Source of the DNA: Pyricularia pennisetigena
Taxonomy: Eukaryota > Ascomycota > Sordariomycetes > Magnaporthales > Pyriculariaceae
Direction: 5' to 3'
DNA: 64,000 bases
Assembly: GCF_004337985.1 (NCBI RefSeq)
Contig: NC_043740.1
Coordinates: 1,531,200 to 1,595,199 of the forward strand
The translations under genes and the position numbers were made by a program. Shown one piece after another: positions 1 through 11,887 of this stretch (positions are counted from its first letter, which is position 1; every line of letters begins with the position of its first letter). Under the pieces are notes generated by a model. That model was given only the letters and a program-made list of their open reading frames with translations. It was not told the DNA's origin and did no database searches.

Positions 1-660
1 TCCGATTGTCATTTGGTCACGGCTCATACAGCCAGCTAGTGATCACAGGGCGAGTCTACTTTGGCTGCAAGCTCGTGAAGACATGCATGCTCAAGGACTC
101 GAGTAGCAAACAGCGAGTAGTGCAAGATGATCGCGTCGTACAGGGTAAAAAAAAAAAAGTCTCCGCAAGCTCCATCCATGAGCTGCTGCTGTACCTAGTT
201 ACTGCTTGCTGCAGTAGTGCTACGGATAGTAATCAACAGTAAGAGACCGGGCCCACCGGCTGGGCAGCGACGAACCTCGTCATCCATCCCATCCATCGGG
301 GGAATGATGAACATGAGGCGAAGCACTGAAGAAAAAATTCTGACCCCTGTTCCCCGGGTGTCGAGTCAAAGTCTGACAGGGAAGGGAAAGCAAGAAGAAA
401 AACCCTCTCCGCCGCCCTGATTTCGACAGCGTTCGATTGGCTTGCCTAAAGTCTCCCCACTCGCGCATTTCATCACCCCCACCTCACCGCCCACCAGTTA
501 CTTTTTCTTCAACGTCTGCAAAATAAACCCAGACTGACGACTCAAAAGCCTCATCTGCATCATCGCAAACCTGCACCCTTTTGTCGTCCAACGGCTTCTG
601 AAACTTCCTCTTACCTTTCAAAATCATTGCCACTCAATCAAGCTCGCTCTAAAAACCAAT
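1..660 (+). other. Upstream region and first leader exon of the ornithine decarboxylase gene
   Basis: No protein gene is supported here. There is an A12 run at 147-158 and the sequence becomes pyrimidine-rich from about 470, as in fungal promoters and 5' leaders. The segment just before 661 probably belongs to a non-coding first exon of the ODC transcript, because a good splice donor follows it. The transcription start cannot be placed from sequence alone. Confidence 0.5.
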
Positions 661-924
661 GTAAGAACGGTCCTTTTTTCCAACCTTGACAATTCGCCCT
701 GCTGCACAATGAACACGCTTCTGTGTGTGTGTGTGTGTGTGGTTCGCGTGTCTTCGTTCCCAGCCAACTCCTATTTCGATTCACGCTCCAGTCGGTCACA
801 ACTGTACTCTGAGCTTGCACGCCTCACCTAAATACTCAGCTCCTCTCGCCTAGCCTTTTCATCTAATCCATACGAAGTGTGTTTTTGCGACTAACAAAGA
901 TTGCTTCCTTTTACCCCGCAACAG
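661..924 (+). other. Probable intron in the 5' leader of ODC
   Basis: The donor GTAAGA lies at 661-666. The branch-point match GACTAAC lies at about 889-895 and the acceptor CAACAG ends at 924, giving 264 nt. The donor cuts an ATG in two (A659 T660 | G661), so splicing removes that ATG. Unspliced RNA would keep ATG-TAA at 659-664 and a 40-codon upstream frame at 709-831 that contains a (TG)n repeat at about 722-741. After splicing, the leader from 925 to 1369 has no ATG. Splicing is inferred from signals only. Confidence 0.6.
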
Positions 925-1369
925 CCTGAACAAACCAATCTACAATCGACTGCCTTTGGTCTGATCAAAGGCAAAAACTTCCACCACGGCTTCCAGGGCC
1001 GTGTTCTTCGTCTCCGACCAAGATTTTAGCCACCGAAAGACCTTTCACATCATCAACTCTCGGCCTCCTCCTGCCTCTGCTGAAGTCGCCTAAGCAGCCC
1101 GAGCTTTTTTTGCTTGATCTGCACTTCGACAACCACGTCCCCGAGTTCCACCCCTCCCATCAGCTGCCGCATAGGACGAGCTCTAAGGCCCTTCCTCTAA
1201 CCGAGGGAGAGTCGAGGAAACCTCGTCAGGTCATTCCGGGAACCGCTTGCTACTGCTTCCGGCCTCCCTAACACAATTCAACAAACCCCAGTAACCTACC
1301 AGTCTTACCGTCTCTCAACGACCGACATAAACTCATCCCCTTCTCAACACCCCATAGAACTTCAGGGAT

Positions 1370-2826
1370 ATGGTTATGGCAACTGCTCTCACCGATCGAA
1401 TCACTCCAGTCGACTTTAATCATATCAATTTGAAGAAGACCACACCCGGCTTCTTGGACCACCATCAGAATGGCGAACTAGTGTCCAAGGCTATGATCGG
1501 CGGTGCTCTCCGCCACCGTGTGGAGAGTATCGACCCTGAATTCTGTGACGCCGGTGACGAAGACACATTCTTCGTTGCCGACCTCGGTCATGTGTACCGC
1601 CAGCATCTTCGCTGGAAGAAGAACCTGCCCCGCGTCAAGCCCTTCTATGGTAAGTCACTGCACGCCATGTTCCCGGCCGCGATGACGACAAGATGACTGA
1701 CTTGTTATTTCTGTGCCCTTCAATAGCCGTTAAGTGCAACCCGGACCCCAAGGTGCTCCGGCTGCTTGCAGAGCTCGGCAATGGCTTTGACTGCGCATCC
1801 AAGACGGAAATCAAGCAGGTGCTCGACATGGGCGTTGACCCCTCTCGCATAATCTATGCGCAGCCTTGCAAGACCAACTCCTACGTTCGCTATGTGGCCG
1901 CTGAAGGCGTGCGCCAGATGACCTTTGACAATGCCGACGAGCTTTATAAGATCGCCAAGTTGTTCCCTGACGCGGAGCTTTACCTGCGCATCTTGACCGA
2001 TGACAGCTCCTCCCTTTGCCGTCTTAGCCTCAAGTTTGGCGCTTCTCTCGATGCTACCGATGGTCTCCTGTCTCTTGCCCGTGAGCTTGGCCTTAATGTT
2101 GTCGGTGTCTCGTTCCACGTCGGCTCGGGCGCATCCGACCCTCTTGCCTTCCTCAAGGCTGTTCGCGATGCCAACTTTGTTTTTGAGCAGGCTGCTGCCC
2201 ACGGCTTTGACATGAAGACCCTCGACGTCGGGGGTGGATTCTGTAGCGATGAGACCTTCGAGGCCATGGCCGGAGTTCTTCGTGATGCTCTTGACGAGTA
2301 CTTCCCTCCTCACCGCGGCGTTTCCCTGATCGCGGAGCCTGGTCGGTACTTCGTCTCGGCTGCCTTCACCATCGCCTGCAACGTCATTGCTCGTCGCACT
2401 GTCGAGGACCCCAACGGAAGCGGGAGCGGCTCTCTTGCAGCTGCCCCTAGCTACATGGTCTACGTCAACGATGGCTTGTACGGAAACTTCAGCAGCATAA
2501 TGTTTGACCACCAGCATCCCGTCGCCAAGGTCCTGCGCTCCTCTGGCAACTTCCTCTACAACACCGCCGAGGCTGATTCTCCTGCGTCGCCTTCTGAAGG
2601 TATCGAGTACTCGATCTGGGGTCCTACCTGTGACGGCATCGACCGCATCTCGGAAAGTGTTCGCTTCAACCAGACCATCGACGTTGGCGACTGGCTCTAC
2701 TTTGAAGACATGGGCGCTTACACCAAGTGCTCGGCCACCCGCTTCAACGGTTTCTCGGACTCTCACGACGTGATCTACGTCTGCAGTGAGCCTGCTGCTC
2801 GGGCCATGATGTTGAACTACATTTAG
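1370..2826 (+). CDS. SPE1: Ornithine decarboxylase
   Basis: This PLP-dependent enzyme decarboxylates ornithine to putrescine, the first committed step of polyamine synthesis, in the cytosol. It has two exons, 1370-1649 and 1727-2826, split by a 77-nt intron (GTAAGT...CAATAG), giving 459 aa, which fits the eukaryotic family. Visible group IV decarboxylase motifs are PFYAVKCN with the PLP lysine at K96, HVGSGASDP, the glycine-rich DVGGGF, EPGRYFV and WGPTCDGID with the catalytic Cys-Asp pair at about 395-396. The start ATG at 1370 is the first ATG of the spliced leader. The long ATG-free leader suggests post-transcriptional control, but no leader-encoded peptide is seen. It converges with the metalloprotease gene downstream. 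The family call is secure; lysine or arginine decarboxylase activity is less likely. Confidence 0.96.
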
Positions 2827-3343
2827 ACAAGACGCAAGACCTTTCGGCACTTTTGGCATTTAGTTTTGATTCGTTTGGTAATCTGCGATCAGTTTTCTTC
2901 CATTTCGGTTTTATCGTCTTTAATCTTGGCAAATGCATCCTCTCATGCCATAGCGTTACAAAGCCCCAATGGTATAGATTATATAAACTCTGGCGGAAGA
3001 AAAAAAAAAATTCTGGCTTTTCTCCATGTTTCAAAAAGATTCTAGATGAATTAGAATTTTAGAAATACTTAGATATTATACAAGTCGGTATACAGATCCG
3101 AAAGGCTGCAGCGTCCGTTGTCAGTGCAACCAGTAATGTCGAGTTCATCACGTATGTGCAATGGAAAGGCTTCGACTTTTGTCCTTGCAGAAGTTCCTTC
3201 ATGTCTAATTTCATCGGATCTGTCGACACCTCGGCTTGGGCTATCTGCCTCAACTCAAATTGCCACCCATCAGTCTCAAGCCTCGCTGCCCGGGGCTATT
3301 ATGAAATTTTCCCGTCAGGAGACAACAGCGTCTCATAAAGTGG
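2827..3343. other. Convergent intergenic region (3' ends of ODC and the M16 protease)
   Basis: This 517-base stretch separates two genes that run toward each other and should hold both 3' untranslated regions. It has an A-rich run near 3000-3010 and TA-rich DNA around 3060-3085. No coding frame with protein-like composition is seen. Confidence 0.7.
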
Positions 3344-6300
3344 TCACGCTTCCGATCCCGACTCATCGTCCTCATCGTCCTCATCACTGCTCCCTTCCTC
3401 TGTGTCGCCGCTGTCGTCACTATCGACGTCGTCATCTTCTCCGTCCACCGCCTCAAAGCCATAATCGTCGTGAAAGTGCGATAGGGGCTGGATCTGGGTC
3501 TTGTAGCCCATTGTCTTCAAAGCTTTGTCGATGGACTAAGAGTTTTGTATGTATTTATGTGTTAGTAAGGGTTTTTACATTTTTCATTACTAGGCTTTTA
3601 ACCGGGATCTTGGGGAGATTTTGCAATCACCTCTTGCGACAGGGGCGCACACGTCACGACGACGTTGCTGGAGCCAGGTTTGAACACAGGCATGATAACG
3701 TCGTTGATGACGCTTCGGATCTGTTCATGAGTGACGTGACGGACGGCCGCCATCATTTGGCGGCTCCAGTCAGGGTCCAAGCCTCGAATGACGCCGATCA
3801 TGTAGTTCTGCTGCGCAGCGGCAGCCATGGTAGACTGCTCGTCAGCAAAGCCCATGACAATGCCAGACACTGCGCCCTCGATCAGATTCTTCTCGAGCGG
3901 AGCTTTGCCAGTCGCGATTGCCTCGACAGCGGCGCGGCTGGCCTCAATGGCCTTTGAGGCGTCGGGAGAGCGATAGACCTTGTAATGCAGAAGGCCACAG
4001 TCGAGCTCTCGGCTGAAGGAGACGCCATAAGCAAGACCGTTTCCACGCACTGCGTTCCAGAGCGGGCCCTCAGCGGCCTCTAGGTAGCCAACTGCCACCA
4101 TGAAGGCGGGTAGGCGCGGGTCCATGTATGACGTGAAGCCCTTGGTCGTGCTCACGCCATAAGACGAGTCGAGAGTAGTCATGGGAACGATGACAGCGCC
4201 GATGGATCCTGGGTTGCGGCCCTCGTCATTAAGCATACTTTCGGGCTTGACAATGGGTATCATATCATTTGTTTTTTCATGAGTCTTGAATGCGTCCGTT
4301 AGTGTATCCCACGTTGCTACCGGATTGTCAAGCTTGGTGACATCGGCGGTCACAAGCACACGAGTGTTTTCGAAGGTGAACAGCGTCTTGCGAAGCTCCT
4401 CGAACCACGATATGACAGTATCGGGATCCTTCTCGAGTAGTTTCTTGAGCCTGCGTAAATACACGGCCTTGACGAGCGTCCTCTTGGATGTAGGCAGCGA
4501 ATTCTTTGACGAATGCAAGCCCATCTCCACCTCGGTAGACATCTGTTTGCCGTCACGTTTGTACTCTGGGATATCGGCAAGTGCCTTAGCCACGCACGCC
4601 TTGATACGCTGTGGGTCGAAGATGCTATCAAAGAGCATTGTACGGATCCATCGGACGATCGTGGCGTACTTCTCGGGCTCGATCTGGAACTGAAGGATCA
4701 TACTCTCGTAGTCACCAATACGTGAGCCGTAGCTAAAGTGATAGCTAATGGTGTCTTTCTCCAACTCCATGACCACATCTTCAAAGTCAACCTTCTTGCC
4801 ATCTCGCATAATAGGGGTGTTGAAGAAGTTGTCGCTAAAGAGTGAGAGTAACGGCATCAGCTTTGTCGCTGCCGGTGCAGTTCCGATGTGGACAGTTATA
4901 TGGACAAAGTTGCTCGGTACGTCCTCGAACTGCACAAAAAGGGGCTTGCCAGACTTTGCGCCGTCTATATGCTTTTGTGCCGAGTTAGATGGTGTACCAA
5001 GGGTTCGGGCTTTGCCAGACCGCGCAGTTTTGGATTCGATGAAGTGGATTGATTCTGTCCCAGGAACAGGCCATTTGTCAATGACAGATTCCGGTATTGG
5101 AACCTCGTTCTTCTGTTTTGCAGCCTCGAGACGTTCCGCAAGCTTCTTGAGGCCCTCGGGACCGAGCTCTTGCTTCCTCTTGGCAATACGCTCCTCCTCT
5201 GCTTTCTTGAGCTTGTCTGCAAGCTCCACAGATGGTTTGCCCAGGATGGAGATATGGTTGGCGTCTGAAAACCACCTCCTCAGGAATTCGCGCCATTGCT
5301 CATCTGTCCACTGGTCTAGAACGTCATACTCGTCCAGGGTCTCCATTTCCTTTAGGGTTGAGCCGTCTCGTTTGCCAAAGAGATAGTCGTTTATAATATT
5401 GTTTGAGTAGAACTGCTCAGAGGCCTCGGCGTGGTACTTGACCTGTCTTTTCTCGCGGCTGATGCACTCTTTCATGTATTTCATATCGAGAGGTTTCCCG
5501 GCAACCTCTTTCAGCAAAGATATGAGTCTCTGCTCAACAAAAGCAAGCTTCTCTGTTGCAACACCGGTCGGTTCAAACCAGATGACCGTATTAGGTCGGG
5601 CGTCCCACCAGTAGCCAATGGAGCTTGCCAGCTCCTCCTTTTCCACCACGGTGTTTTCAAGCACAGAGACAGAGGAGCCACATAGGTAGGTGAGAAGTAC
5701 GTTGAGGGCGGAGGATTGCACAATATCGGTACAGCTCGGACCGAAGAAGGCAATGATGACCTCGCCCGTTGACTCGTCCTCCTCGGGAAACTCAACTGTC
5801 TCAACGACTGTTTCCTTGATTGCAGGTGGCTGGGCAGAGTCGATCCAGGGCCTGCGAGAGCGGTTAGTCAATGTTACCCTCGGCGCGGAATATAAATGCC
5901 ATATCAAGACTGATCCTTGGACCCAGTGAAGGGAAATCATACCGCTGGAATGGGGTGTCAAGAGACGGTATCACATCTGCAATGCTTTCTTCAAACTCAT
6001 CCAGGATTCGAAGGAGGTTTTCGTGGTCTGTCTCTCCAACAATTATCAAAGCCAAGTTGCGTGGCTGATACATGACCTTGTGGAATTCGCGGATCCTCTC
6101 GGGGGTCAAGACCCTCAGAGCCTCCATCATTCCACCTGTCTCGTAGCGAAAGCCAACATTCTCGGGATAGAGAAGTCGCTTGGCCCGTAGCGACATGAGC
6201 TCTCCGCTTGTGTTTTCCAATGCCTGCATCTCCGAGTATACAACACCTGCATCATTGCCTTCGCCATCAACGTGGTGGACTTCGGTAAGGCAGCCCTCGT

Positions 6301-6748
6301 CGGTGATAGTGGGGACAATAACGTGCTCCAGGTATACGGGTAGAATCTGGGCAAAGCCATCCCAGCCCGCAGACTCCAAGGTGTATGCCGTATGGTCGAC
6401 AGCAGTCCAGGCGTTGGTGCCTGAGTAAGCCCGCGAAGCAAGCTTGTCGAGTAGACCTTTGTACTGGTAACTACGAGAACCCATAAAGACCAAATGCTCT
6501 AGGGTATGGGGGGCACCGGAATCGTCGAAAATCTCGGTTGCTAGCGTGAAATAGCCGTTGACCTTGGGGCCTTTTCGATCGGCCACAACGACCTGCATGC
6601 CACTTCTCAGGGACTCATATTGAGTGATAGTCGCGGGAGCATAGTCGGTTTGAAAGCTCTGGATCTTCCGGAACCGCGGGCTCCCTGATCCGCCACCCAT
6701 TGCTGAGGATAAATGGGATGAGATCTCACTGAAGAGTCTGGAAGCCAT
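3344..6748 (-). CDS. SDD3: M16C zinc metalloprotease, SDD3/YOL098C family
   Basis: This is a pitrilysin-type metallopeptidase of about 1,072 aa, close to the length I recall for the yeast YOL098C (SDD3) family; its physiological substrate is not established. Three exons are rebuilt: 6748-5943, 5851-3631 and 3535-3344. Intron 1 has GTATGA, GACTAAC and GCAG. Intron 2 has GTGATT, TACTAAC and TTAG and keeps phase 0. The inverted zinc motif HTLEH is at residues 81-85, and the more distal glutamate is probably in SEMQALEN. The third exon adds 63 residues with GYKTQIQPL and HDDYGF, then a very acidic Asp/Glu/Ser tail, as in fungal relatives; without it the frame stops early at 3598. It is transcribed in tandem with the small membrane-protein gene upstream, 190 bases away. 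The family is clear; the cellular role is not. Confidence 0.88.
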
Positions 6749-6938
6749 CTCGTTAGCTGCATTGCTTGGGTATTGGCGATTTGAGAGGGCTGGATATCAG
6801 TGGGTGGGGACAACAAAAGAATCCGGAAGCTGTAGGCATTTGGTGGTCTGAGAAAATGAGCTACAGTTTTTTGTGTGGTGCAAGACAACAAACGTCTTCA
6901 GCGGCTCAATGGAGTCACAATGACGAGGCAAAAACAGT

Positions 6939-7280
6939 CTATCTGTATGACCATTTGGAAAGACTGGGGCTGCCTCCTAGACTATACGGCAACAAATCGT
7001 ACCCAGTCTCATCTTCGATGCGTGCACAGGCAACAGCAATCAAACAGATGACAGCAATGTTGATAATCCCTTCGAGCAACGTATTGACGAGTATCTTCCT
7101 GAACCGGTCCTTCATGCGGCTACGGGCCTCTGAACGAGCCAGCAACTCGGCCCTAGACGAGTTGCTGACCGGAGGACCCAGTTTTGCTCGTCCTCTCCGT
7201 TCTTTGAGGCCAGGAACGGGATTGAAAGTCTGGGTCTTGACATTTTTCGCCGTCATGGACGGGTCTATTGCGTTGACCAT
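6939..7280 (-). CDS. Small single-pass membrane protein of unknown function
   Basis: I do not recognise this 113-aa frame. It has a basic N-terminal half containing FNPVPGLKERRGRAKLG, then an Arg/Lys-rich segment and one hydrophobic stretch (about residues 72-86, INIAVICLIAVACAR) suited to a membrane span, then a short polar C-terminus ending SLSKWSYR. No N-terminal signal peptide is evident, so it may be a type II or tail-proximal membrane protein. Codons favour C at the third position, as in neighbouring genes, and pyrimidine-rich DNA precedes the ATG at 7280. A longer frame on the opposite strand (6766-7338) has no ATG start and looks like a shadow. It lies 190 bases upstream of the M16 protease gene in the same direction. 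An unrecognised upstream exon is possible. Confidence 0.6.
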   Translation of the reverse strand: MVNAIDPSMTAKNVKTQTFNPVPGLKERRGRAKLGPPVSNSSRAELLARSEARSRMKDRFRKILVNTLLEGIINIAVICLIAVACARIEDETGYDLLPYSLGGSPSLSKWSYR

Positions 7281-8629
7281 CCGGAAATTCGGGAGACAGA
7301 AAGAAAGAGCGGCGGGTGCCAGCAGGGGGTGTATATAACATATATGACAAAGTGCAACACAGAAATGCTAGAAGGGCGTGTGGGACAAGAAAAACAAACC
7401 CAGCGGGCAATCATATGATGTTGGGTGATTTCAGTCAAGAACCAGCTAACCACAAAATGTGGATGCATGAGAACAAATGATCAATGGAAACTGGACAAGA
7501 CGTTACTTTTGAGGGGTGGGCTTCTTATCCTCTGTGGCCCATACCTTACCTTGCTTGTACACTTGCGGCTGCCGCCAATGCCCTGATTTTGGAACGAAGG
7601 CCTGGGTGAGATATAATGGTGGGCAGTCGAAGCCCAATGAACGGCACAGCTAAGGCCGATCTACCGTCTCCAGCTTACGCTTGGGGGCTGACCTTGCGTG
7701 AAGCTTCCTGCGCGTGATGGCGATTCCGGTCTAGTCCGTTTGAGGGGGGTGTCTTGATAAGAGCAACAAAATATTTATTTTATTTTGTTTGTCTTCAAGT
7801 TCGGGGGCGTTCGCTGGTAAGGCGTTTGTTCTTTGGCCCAATTGGGCGGATTAAGATACCGGGAGACTGTTGTCACACTCTCTTTTCTCCAGGTCAAACG
7901 AAGCTTTAAAAAATAGCTGTGGTAGTTCAGCTGAGAGTAGTGAGGCCGTGGAGAATAGATGAGCCTGGAAACTGCTGTAAATACCCGACCTTAGTAACAC
8001 CAGTTTCTGAACTCGACCATCTCAGGCAAGATTCAATACCTATAAGTTCAAGAAGTTAAGGGAGAAGGGCATTGGTGCGACCCTTTCGTTATAGTTTCGA
8101 GGCGGTTGCACCGACAATCAAGCAGTGGTTCTTCCTACCAGCAACTGCACTGCGTCGGTCCTTGTTCTGCAGGCTGCTGGCGCAAACCGCCTGGACCTGG
8201 AACGCGGGGATGCGAGGGGTCTTTTTTCACTATCACATTTCTTATCTGCAGCTTCCTATTGGCTATTGGGACGGGGGCTGGAGAATATGTCTCCATCTGG
8301 GATCCACAAAACAAGCTGTTAATTGCAACTAACCGTCAAACGTCATTGAGCGGGCGGACAAGCACAGGCAGTGGACATCGGAGCTCGACGTCGCGTGGCT
8401 TTAGCGGACCCCTGCTCCGTTCCGCTACGTCGTCGGCTTGCGAGACGCAAAAACAGACGACGACTTTGAGACTCTGAGCGGCTCCAAGTTCGAATATTTT
8501 GGCAACAAAGCCTGCCGATCTGCACCATTGCAAACTACGATTAACAAATAAAGAAGGCATAGTACCTCAAAATTCCGAAGAACTCTCAGCAAAGTCACAA
8601 AAGCATCTCCCATACTATCACACGTCTTG
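7281..8629. other. Divergent intergenic region upstream of DSL1
   Basis: About 1.35 kb lies between two divergently transcribed genes. It has an AT-rich patch near 7765-7795, and otherwise mixed sequence becoming CA-rich before the DSL1 start. Several open frames between 8070 and 8790 lack family features and show no codon bias. I see no RNA gene or mobile element. Confidence 0.6.
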
Positions 8630-11600
8630 ATGGCCACGTACCGCACCGCTGGCACAACGCCAGATTCCAATGGACTTGGTCCGGTACTTGTCCGCTTCAC
8701 CACTGAGAAGGCCTTCCCTGATGAGACAATATCCTCGCTCAAGATCAAATCTGATGAGCTGCCAGCTGCAATCAAAGCACTAGACGGTGCCAAGGCGAAA
8801 CTTCAGGTACGGTTTTGGGGGCCTATGGTGCTCTGACTTCCTACTGGTAGTAGCTTCCAGACTGACTAGTCAATCAACATCCTGCAGCAAGATATACATC
8901 AAGTCAACCAGGAGACCGCAGACGACGTTAACACTTGGTACAATAATGCCAAAGTGCTCCAGGACGACATCAACCGCTCGAAACAAATCGCCAACGACAT
9001 AATAAGGCAGTCTGAGGAACCTGAAACATCTGGCAAGACGGTCGAAGAAGCAGAGGCGAGAGCCGCATTCCTCATCCGAGAGTTGAATTACAACGATGAA
9101 CTTATACAGACTCTGAGGGCCATCAAAGCCATCAATACCGTTCTGGATGAAGTGGAACAGGCATGTGCAGAAAGGCGCATAGTGGATGCGCTAAGGCTTC
9201 TTGAACGTAGGCATGAACCACCTCGAACAGGGGGCAGAGATTCCAACTATCTAGACTCGGGATGATAAAGCTGACATTCATGCTCTGCTAGAGTCATGGG
9301 CAAAGTTGGATAGTGTGTCCAATATCGGCTCCACCAAGGCTATTAAACTCTTGAATGTTCGTGCATTTGAGCTCAAGTCGGATGTCCACCAAGTCTTTGA
9401 TCATGTGTGGAATTCCCTTGTACATTTGGATGACACCAAGAATGAGCTGTCAGTGCAGCAGACTTGCGATGGTGAGTTTTTTTTGCCAGCATGGAACTTC
9501 TGATATCATGTCCAGTTAGGCCATTGTATCTAATCCCATCACTTAGGCGAGCCCATGAACCTCTCAGATGCTGTCATTGGCCTGAAGGCCTACAAGGAGG
9601 TCGACAAGCGGATGACTGACCTTTGGCTTGGGCTTGACCGGTCAATCATTGGCCCACGGATGAACCTTCGCGCCAAGACCCTTCCTGCAATCAAAGTTGG
9701 GGAGGTGAGATCAGAATTTCAACCAAACTGTTTCGATCTGTTTGCTGACCTCATTGTTATCAAAGCATTCGGTCCAGGCAACAGGCCAGGCTGACAAAAC
9801 AGTCAAATCACTTTTTTCGGATCTCACGCAAATACTTGAATTTCTCGCAAAAGTGCTCCCGAGCGATCTTGTGCAGTCCATATCGGCCGTCATGATGCCA
9901 GAGGTGACGACAAGGCTAGTTCATGTATGGCTGGATTCTGTGGTGCCATCTTCTCTCGCAGAAATGGCCGAATTTGAACCAGTCATAGCTTCAGCACGAG
10001 AATTCTGTGAATCTTTGCTAAGACTGAAATATGAAAGCTATGGTGAGCTGCAAGAGTGGGTTGACAGCGCTCCAAAAGTATATCTTGCAAAGTGCCGGGC
10101 AGCAGCTTTGGATTCAGTGCGGGTGAAGCTCACAGGTGGTAAGTTGTCTCAGAGGATGTTGTGCAATGCGAGAGCGGTGGGGTCTTTTTATAGACTAAAG
10201 CTGACATTACCATCAAAGGGCTTGGACCTTCGAAAGAGGTTGAGCGAGTAGAGACGCAGACGGTGACCAGGTCGGAAGGCAAAGAATTGGCTGCAAGTGG
10301 CCCATCGGCGGCGGTTGCCGTCGCATCTGATGACCATGGATGGGACTCGGCGTGGTCTGACCATGAAGATGAGGCGCAAGCCTCAGAGGCCTCGATAATC
10401 AATGCATCTTCGACGGTAGAGCCGGAAGACGATGGGGCCGACGCCTGGGGCGCCTGGGGTGACGACGATGACGTTCAGCAAAGCAAGCCCTCGGATTCTA
10501 CAGCAGATACAACAGACTCAACACAAGTACCAAATCCCGCCACTAAAGAAAGTGTCAAAGAAGAAGCCGGCAATGATGAAGCAGATGGCGCGGATGCTTG
10601 GGGTTGGGGTGACGAGGACACCACTGGTGACAGCGGAGCCGTTGCTCAGCCTGCGTCTCCGGTAGCTTCAAAATCCCAGCCTGCTACCAAAGGCGGGCCC
10701 AGCACACGCGAGATGACTCTGAAAGAGACATACTACATCTCATCAATGCCAGATCCGGTTCTTTCTCTTATTTTTGCACTTATCGAAGATGGTGCTTCGC
10801 TAACGCAGGAGAGGTATGCAAACGAAATTCTCCTCCTTCAGCATATGGACACTAACATCAAGCTGGCTATTCTATAGCCACCAGAAAAGCCCGGTTGTTG
10901 CCGCTGCGGCTGGCCTCTTCAGTGTGCCGACGCTTGTGCTGGCAATGTTCCGAGCAATAGCACCATACTATTATACATCTGAGGTTGGCGGAAATATGTG
11001 AGTGTTTGTTTTTGGCTATGCATGCGCCTACCAGTGTCGTGTATGTTTTGCGAGCACCTGCTAACCTTCTTTACTCCAAGGTATCTGTACAATGATGCAT
11101 CGTATCTCGCAGAGAAGCTGGGAGACTTTGCCTCCAGTTGGAAAGCCAGGGATGACTTGACACCTCGAGCCCGGAATATGCTCAGGATAGAAAACGACAT
11201 CAAGGCATTGCAAGGGTTTGCAAATCGAGCGTATAGCAACGAGATGAATACCCAAAAAATGATTGTCAAAGATCTTCTTGGCGGTAAGTCTAGCCCATCG
11301 GAGCACAAAATCGACAATTTCTATTCTACTATGCGCGTTACTGACTATTTGAGATGTGCTGGTATGCAGGCGAGCAAAGTGTGATGCAGCGAAACTTTGT
11401 CGAAGCAGCTATAGACCAGGTCAGATCAATAGCTGGAGCCTGGGACGGTATCCTGGCCAAATCAGCATGGTTCCAGGCTGTGGGCTCTCTGGTTGATGCT
11501 GTCTCTACGAAGGTCATCAAAGACGTCATGGACATGCCGTCCATCGGCGCGGATGAGAGCTACAATATTGCCAGCATGATCGACAAAATCACGGGACTCG

Positions 11601-11887
11601 ATGACCTCTTCCCGCCGATCCGTACTGCCGAGAGCGAAGCTGAAGGGAGCTTCGAGATTCCATCTACATCCCAGTACGTTCCATCTTGGCTACGTCTCGG
11701 GTACCTATCTCAAGTGCTGCAGTCCAACCTTCGCGATCTGCGATACCTGTGGATCGAGGGCGAGCTGAGTCTGTACTTCACATTGGAGGAGGTTCTGGAC
11801 CTTATTGATGTCAGTTTCGAGGACAACTCGAGGACACGTGAGGTTGTCAAGGAGATCAAAGCCAACCCTCAGCCTATTCAGATATAA
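8630..11887 (+). CDS. DSL1: DSL1/ZW10-type ER vesicle-tethering subunit
   Basis: This is a Dsl1/Zw10-family subunit of the ER tether that captures COPI vesicles for Golgi-to-ER transport; ZW10 relatives also act at kinetochores. Nine exons: 8630-8806, 8888-9206, 9292-9471, 9547-9704, 9778-10138, 10219-10813, 10878-10997, 11081-11283 and 11370-11887. Phases agree throughout and give 876 aa. The N-terminal half is helical and coiled-coil-like (exons 1-5). A disordered acidic loop at about residues 430-530 carries three tryptophan clusters: HGWDSAWSDHED, DAWGAWGDDDD and DAWGWGDEDT. These match the 'lasso' of yeast Dsl1 that binds coatomer. The C-terminal half is helical, as in Zw10. Introns 5 and 7 use AAG acceptors; intron 6 (64 nt) removes a frame change. 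DSL1 is preferred over ZW10 because of the tryptophan loop; the fungal gene may serve both roles. Confidence 0.88.

Noticed and set aside
1720..2859. 379-codon open frame on the minus strand opposite ODC
   Set aside because: It is a shadow of the strongly C-biased ODC coding strand; it has no domain, and ODC motifs are unambiguous on the + strand.
6766..7338. 190-codon + strand frame opposite the small membrane protein
   Set aside because: It begins with TTG rather than ATG, has poor composition, and the opposite strand offers a better-formed gene.
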